Assembly: GCA_905234605.1 (NCBI GenBank)
Contig: CAJOIE010000008.1
Coordinates: 1-64,000 of the forward strand
Reading direction: 5' to 3'
Origin: an uncultured Bacteroidaceae bacterium
Lineage (GTDB): Bacteria; Bacteroidota; Bacteroidia; Bacteroidales; Bacteroidaceae
Length of the DNA stretch: 64,000 nucleotides
In this document: in pieces, positions 61,214 through 64,000 of the stretch
Layout of the letters: each line of letters opens with the position of its first letter
Position numbering within the stretch: the first letter of the stretch is position 1
Notes under the pieces: generated by a model
Databases searched by the model: none
What the model was told of the DNA's origin: nothing
The model's input: only the letters and a program-made list of their open reading frames with translations
Made by a program: the position numbers and the translations under genes

Positions 61214-64000
61214 ATGGACTACAACTTCCGCGAGATAGAGCAGAAATGGCAACGCCGATGGGTGGAGCAAGACACCTACCGTGTGAGCCCCGATGCCCAG
61301 CGACCCAAATACTATGTGCTCAACATGTTCCCCTACCCCTCCGGAGCCGGACTCCACGTGGGGCACCCGCTGGGCTACATAGCCTCCGACATCTACGCCC
61401 GCTACAAGCGCCTGCGCGGCTACAACGTGCTCAACCCCATGGGCTATGATGCCTACGGACTGCCTGCCGAGCAGTATGCCATACAGACAGGGCAGCACCC
61501 CGCCATCACCACCGAGGCCAACATACGCCGCTACCGCGAGCAGCTCGACAAGATAGGCTTCAGCTTCGACTGGAGCCGCGAGGTGCGCACCTGCGACCCC
61601 GCCTACTACAAGTGGACACAGTGGGCCTTCCAGCAGATGTTCGGCAGCTTCTACTGCAACAAATGCCAGTCGGCACAGCCCATCAGCCGCCTCGTGGAGC
61701 ACTTCGCCAACGAGGGCACTGCCAACCTCGACGTGGCCCAGAGCGAGGAACTGTCGTTCACCGCCAACGAGTGGAACGCCTGGGACGAGGTCAAGCGGCA
61801 GCAAGTGCTGATGAACTACCGCATAGCCTACCTCGGCGAGACAATGGTCAACTGGTGTCCCGCATTAGGCACCGTGCTGGCCAACGACGAGGTGGTGGAC
61901 GGCGTCTCGGAGCGAGGCGGGCACCCCGTGGTGCAGAAACGCATGAAGCAGTGGTGCCTGCGCGTCTCGGCCTATGCCGGACGCCTGCTCGACGGCCTCG
62001 ACACCATAGAGTGGAGCGACAGCATCAAGGAGACACAGCGCAACTGGATAGGCCGCTCCGAGGGCACAGAGATGGAGTTCCGCGTGGCCGGCTCCGACAT
62101 GAGTTTCACCATATTCACCACACGTGCCGACACCATCTTCGGCGTCACCTTCATGGTGCTGGCACCCGAGAGCGACCTCGTGAGCCAACTCACCACCGCC
62201 AGCCAGAAAGCCGAGGTGGACGCCTACCTAAGCTACGTCAAGAAACGCACTGAGCGCGAGCGCATCAGCGACCGCAAGGTCACCGGCGTGTTCTCCGGCA
62301 GCTATGCCGTGAACCCATTCACGGGAGAGCACATTCCCGTCTGGATCTCAGAGTATGTGCTGGCTGGCTACGGCACAGGAGCCATCATGGCCGTGCCCGC
62401 CCACGACTCACGCGACTATGCCTTTGCCCGCCACTTCGACCTGCCCATAATACCTCTCATAGAAGGAGCCGATGTCTCCGAACAGAGCTTCGACGCCAAG
62501 GAGGGCATAGTGATGAACTCCCCCGCAACAGGCAAGACCGCACTCGACGGCTTCTCGCTCAACGGCCTGACGGTGAAGCAAGCCATAGCCGCCACCAAGC
62601 AGTTCGTGACCAGCCACCACCTGGGCCGCGTCAAAGTGAACTACCGCCTGCGCGACGCCATCTTCTCGCGCCAGCGCTACTGGGGCGAGCCCTTCCCCGT
62701 CTACTACAAGGACGGCATGCCACAGATGGTGCCCGAGAGCGCACTGCCGCTGATGCTGCCCGAGGTGGACAAGTTCCTGCCCACGGAGAGCGGCGAACCA
62801 CCATTGGGCAACGCACGCCTCTGGGCATGGGACACAGCCACCAACAGCGTCACCGACAAGAGCCGCATCGACAACAAGACAGTGTTCCCGCTGGAGCTGT
62901 GCACCATGCCGGGCTTCGCCGGCTCGTCGGCCTACTACCTGCGCTACATGGACCCGCACAACGACGAGGCCCTCGTCTCTGCACAGGCCGATGCCTACTG
63001 GCAGAACGTCGACCTCTACGTGGGCGGCTCGGAGCACGCCACAGGCCACCTCATCTACTCCCGCTTCTGGAACAAGTTCCTCCACGACCTCGGGGTCAGC
63101 GTGGCCGATGAGCCCTTCCGCAAGCTCGTCAACCAGGGCATGATACAGGGCCGCAGCAACTTCGTATACCGCATCAAGGACACCAACACCTTCGTCTCCC
63201 TGGGACTCAAGGACCAGTATGACACCACACCCCTGCACGTCGATGTCAACATAGTGCAGGCCGACGTGCTCGACACAGATGCCTTCCGCGCATGGCGCCC
63301 CGAGTATGCCGATGCCGAGTTCATCCTCGAGGACGGCCGCTACGTGTGCGGATGGGCCGTGGAGAAGATGTCGAAGAGCATGTACAACGTGGTCAACCCC
63401 GACATGATAGTGGAACGCTTCGGTGCCGACACGCTGCGCCTCTACGAGATGTTCCTCGGCCCCGTGGAGCAGAGCAAGCCGTGGGACACCAACGGCATCG
63501 ACGGTTGCCACCGCTTCCTGCGCAAGTTCTGGAACCTCTTCTGGACACGCGACGGACAGCTGGCTGCCACCGACGACACTCCCTCGCGCGAGTCGCTCAA
63601 GAGCCTGCACAAGCTCATCAAGAAGGTGAGCGAGGACATCGAGGCATTCTCCTACAACACGTCCATCCCAGCCTTCATGATAGCCACCACAGAGCTCACA
63701 GCACAGCATTGCACCAGCCGCGCCGTGCTCGAGCCGCTCGCCGTGCTCATAGCACCCTTCGCACCCCACATCGCCGAGGAGCTGTGGGAAGCCATGGGCC
63801 ACACCACATCGGTGTGCGACGCCGCATGGCCAGAGCTCGACGAGAGCCATCTCGTCGAGGACACAGTCAAGATGATGGTGGCCTTCAACGGCAAGACCCG
63901 CTTCAGCATCGACTTCCCCGCCGACGCCGACAAGGATGCCGTCGAGCAGGCAGCCCTACATCACGAGCAGACAGCACGCTACCTCGACGGCCGTCAGGTG
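61214..64000 (+). CDS. leuS: Leucyl-tRNA synthetase (3' end cut by window)
   Basis: 929 codons are visible, and the gene continues beyond the window; usual length is about 940. The class I signature HVGH lies in [17 protein letters not shown] (about 41-57). The CP1 editing domain has [14 protein letters not shown] and the KMSKS loop is EKMSKSMYN (about 719-727). [14 protein letters not shown] and [10 protein letters not shown] follow. It charges tRNA-Leu. The ATG at 61214 follows CYTH by 37 bases. No stop codon is seen in frame to 64000. Confidence 0.96.
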   Translation, partial: MDYNFREIEQKWQRRWVEQDTYRVSPDAQRPKYYVLNMFPYPSGAGLHVGHPLGYIASDIYARYKRLRGYNVLNPMGYDAYGLPAEQYAIQTGQHPAITTEANIRRYREQLDKIGFSFDWSREVRTCDPAYYKWTQWAFQQMFGSFYCNKCQSAQPISRLVEHFANEGTANLDVAQSEELSFTANEWNAWDEVKRQQVLMNYRIAYLGETMVNWCPALGTVLANDEVVDGVSERGGHPVVQKRMKQWCLRVSAYAGRLLDGLDTIEWSDSIKETQRNWIGRSEGTEMEFRVAGSDMSFTIFTTRADTIFGVTFMVLAPESDLVSQLTTASQKAEVDAYLSYVKKRTERERISDRKVTGVFSGSYAVNPFTGEHIPVWISEYVLAGYGTGAIMAVPAHDSRDYAFARHFDLPIIPLIEGADVSEQSFDAKEGIVMNSPATGKTALDGFSLNGLTVKQAIAATKQFVTSHHLGRVKVNYRLRDAIFSRQRYWGEPFPVYYKDGMPQMVPESALPLMLPEVDKFLPTESGEPPLGNARLWAWDTATNSVTDKSRIDNKTVFPLELCTMPGFAGSSAYYLRYMDPHNDEALVSAQADAYWQNVDLYVGGSEHATGHLIYSRFWNKFLHDLGVSVADEPFRKLVNQGMIQGRSNFVYRIKDTNTFVSLGLKDQYDTTPLHVDVNIVQADVLDTDAFRAWRPEYADAEFILEDGRYVCGWAVEKMSKSMYNVVNPDMIVERFGADTLRLYEMFLGPVEQSKPWDTNGIDGCHRFLRKFWNLFWTRDGQLAATDDTPSRESLKSLHKLIKKVSEDIEAFSYNTSIPAFMIATTELTAQHCTSRAVLEPLAVLIAPFAPHIAEELWEAMGHTTSVCDAAWPELDESHLVEDTVKMMVAFNGKTRFSIDFPADADKDAVEQAALHHEQTARYLDGRQV

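Overview
The window is a 64-kb piece of a Bacteroidota chromosome, most likely a high-GC member of the Bacteroidales (Prevotellaceae- or Muribaculaceae-like; the exact genus cannot be fixed from sequence alone). The evidence is lineage-typical: promoters of the Bacteroidota type (TTTG, 19-20 bases, TAnnTTTG), almost no Shine-Dalgarno sites, a fused SecDF, a dut-TPR-DUF4292-EnvC gene cluster, DUF4954, DUF6057 and DUF2795 proteins, a two-gene IorAB plus PaaK locus, and several large secreted proteins with a glycine-tyrosine C-terminal sorting tail. Coding sequence is dense and GC-rich.

Layout. 1-0.5 kb: a non-coding 9-bp tandem repeat and the HU terminator. 0.5-7.5 kb: HU, then rhomboid protease, EEP-family phosphatase/nuclease, SecDF and a XerC/D-type recombinase. 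7.6-15.5 kb (minus strand): a secreted HEIGH metallopeptidase, then the envelope cluster EnvC-like / DUF4292 lipoprotein / TPR / dUTPase. 15.7-21.5 kb: a 1157-residue secreted discoidin-domain protein and the beta-helix protein DUF4954. 21.7-23.3 kb: a methyltransferase-like remnant, PduO-type adenosyltransferase, DUF2795. 23.3-29.4 kb: a six-gene aryl-acid operon (omega-amidase, IorA, IorB, aminotransferase, PaaK, ACT). 29.5-32.5 kb: a pectate-lyase-type secreted enzyme, divergent from that operon. 32.6-37.5 kb: rpsT and tRNA-Glu, recO, alkaline phosphatase, gyrB. 37.8-43 kb: cysS, a type II restriction-modification pair, ispG, purE and tRNA-Arg, all one direction. 43-47 kb: a YfhO membrane protein and an SLC6-type symporter. 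47.2-49.2 kb: VanZ-like protein and dGTPase. 49.2-56.1 kb: a CxxCH beta-propeller lipoprotein, DUF6057 protein and a large M60 (mucinase-type) peptidase. 56.3-64 kb: M20 peptidase, then acyl-CoA ligase, prfB, a 46-residue membrane peptide, CYTH phosphatase and leuS (cut by the window end).

Together the accessory genes point to a gut or oral commensal that attacks glycans and glycoproteins outside the cell (M60 peptidase, HEIGH peptidase, polysaccharide lyase) and converts aromatic 2-oxo acids to or from arylacetyl-CoA.

The most unusual signal is a family of intergenic arrays with a roughly 11-bp core (CACCCTGCACC in the direction of transcription) repeated every 21-23 bp with unrelated sequence between. 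Five such arrays occur in this window, each beginning just downstream of a stop codon, always in the same orientation to transcription, and four carry an inverted copy that can form a hairpin.
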